A stretch of 6,040 nucleotides of DNA from Gemmobacter sp. (GTDB lineage Bacteria > Pseudomonadota > Alphaproteobacteria > Rhodobacterales > Rhodobacteraceae), in NCBI GenBank assembly GCA_030656535.1, contig JAUSPL010000265.1:1-6040 (forward strand). The letters run 5' to 3'. Under the pieces are notes generated by a model, which had not been told where the DNA came from, ran no database searches, and saw only the letters and a program-made list of their open reading frames with translations. Shown piece after piece: positions 5,454 through 6,040 of the stretch; position 1 is the first letter of the stretch; every line of letters starts with the position of its first letter. The translations under genes and the position numbers were made by a program.

Positions 5454-6040
5454 TCCCGTGCCAGGATACAGCACTGGGACGGAACGGGGGTCAATGCTGC
5501 CTTGGTTCCCGCGTCCAGGGGGCTGGTCAGGGGGCCGGTCGCCGTCAAGGCACCGAAGGGCGTGTCACTCCGGTACTGATATGACCGCCCCAGATAGGTC
5601 CGCAAACCCAACGTCGCGGGGATGCCGTCGTATGCAACCGCAAGGCCCTCGGCCCGCGTGGCAAGGGTGAAGCTGTCCGGGATAGCGCCGAAATCATCTT
5701 GCGACAGGTTCAGCGAAATCCCCTGCGCGACCGCAGTCACGCTGGCACCATCGCGCGCCGTGACCTGCATCGGTATCAGGTTTTCGAACCCGACAAACCG
5801 TGCCACGAATTCATTGGCCGGGCGCTGATACAGCACCTCTGGCGTGTCGTACTGCATGATCTGGCCCGCGTGCATGATCGCCACCCGGTCGGAAATCGAG
5901 AACGCCTCTTCCTGATCGTGGGTCACGAACACCGAGGTCGTGCCATTGGCGCGCTGCAACTGCCGGATCTCGATCCGCATATCCACCCGCAACTTGGCAT
6001 CAAGGTTCGACAACGGCTCATCGAACATCAGAAGCGGCGG
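5450..6040 (-). CDS. ABC importer ATP-binding protein, PotA/FbpC type, C-terminal part
   Basis: The frame is open to the right edge; 196 residues are visible, opening PPLLMFDEPLSNLDAKLR. This holds the Walker B motif (LLMFDEP) and D-loop (SNLD); then come the H-loop (VFVTHDQEEAFSISDR) and the conserved stretch IMHAGQIMQYDTPEVLYQRPANEFVARFVG. A TOBE-type regulatory domain of about 110 residues follows, including the RAEGLAV strand. The Walker A, Q-loop and LSGGQ signature lie outside; family proteins are about 350 residues, so some 150 are missing. These ATPases drive inner-membrane importers taking up spermidine/putrescine, iron, opines or other small solutes. Here the coupled downstream amidohydrolase and nearby nucleoside hydrolase, deaminase and phosphoribosyltransferase suggest a nucleoside or nucleobase-like cargo, by inference only. 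Permease and binding-protein genes should be upstream past the edge. Its TGA overlaps the next gene's ATG. Confidence 0.93.
   Translation of the reverse strand, partial: PPLLMFDEPLSNLDAKLRVDMRIEIRQLQRANGTTSVFVTHDQEEAFSISDRVAIMHAGQIMQYDTPEVLYQRPANEFVARFVGFENLIPMQVTARDGASVTAVAQGISLNLSQDDFGAIPDSFTLATRAEGLAVAYDGIPATLGLRTYLGRSYQYRSDTPFGALTATGPLTSPLDAGTKAALTPVPSQCCILARE

Noticed and set aside
5454..5474. Seven-codon N-terminal extension of the amidohydrolase from a GTG
   Set aside because: There is no Shine-Dalgarno upstream, and the ATGA overlap with the ABC ATPase points to the ATG at 5453.
4164..5579. Long plus-strand open frame of about 470 codons opposite the amidohydrolase and ABC ATPase
   Set aside because: It is antisense to two genes with clear catalytic motifs, crosses their boundary, and has a low-complexity His/Arg-rich composition.
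1..6040. CRISPR array, insertion sequence, tRNA, integrase or attachment site
   Set aside because: No spaced direct repeats, transposase or integrase motifs, or tRNA-like cloverleaf were seen on either strand.

Overview
The window is GC-rich, tightly packed and strongly G/C-biased at third codon positions. Together with the protein style, this suggests an alphaproteobacterium, most likely of the Rhodobacteraceae. That placement is an impression from reading the sequence, not a search result. No mobile element, CRISPR array, tRNA or rRNA is visible.

The left end (about 1-540) is separate from the rest. It holds the first 31 codons of an ECF-like RNA polymerase sigma factor running off the left edge on the minus strand. 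Upstream of it is a 60-codon minus-strand gene of unknown function with a clear ribosome-binding site. A non-coding stretch of about 180 bp follows, containing a perfect 12-bp palindrome.

The remainder (540-6040) reads as a purine/nucleobase uptake and salvage locus in three transcription units. (1) Minus strand: a nucleoside hydrolase (2128-1208) and a phosphoribosyltransferase (1211-540) joined by an ATGA stop/start overlap. (2) Plus strand: a 617-residue adenine-deaminase-family amidohydrolase (2209-4062), divergent from unit 1 across an 80-bp spacer that carries both ribosome-binding sites, a candidate promoter and a CCCC-GTCA-GGGG palindrome. (3) Minus strand: the C-terminal part of a PotA-type ABC importer ATPase (right edge to 5450) joined by another ATGA overlap to a second amidohydrolase of the MTA/SAH-deaminase/guanine-deaminase-like group (5453-4137). 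Units 2 and 3 converge over a 74-bp spacer with a nested inverted repeat.

The inferred logic is as follows. The importer, whose remaining parts should lie past the right edge, brings in a nucleoside or nucleobase-like compound. The nucleoside hydrolase cleaves the glycosidic bond, one or both deaminases remove an exocyclic amino group, and the phosphoribosyltransferase captures the base with PRPP. The substrate cannot be read from sequence. Both deaminases depart from their family consensus in substrate-side motifs, so the true substrate may be something other than plain adenine. No clearly new system was found; the most checkable points are the divergent deaminases, the small unknown gene and the palindromes.
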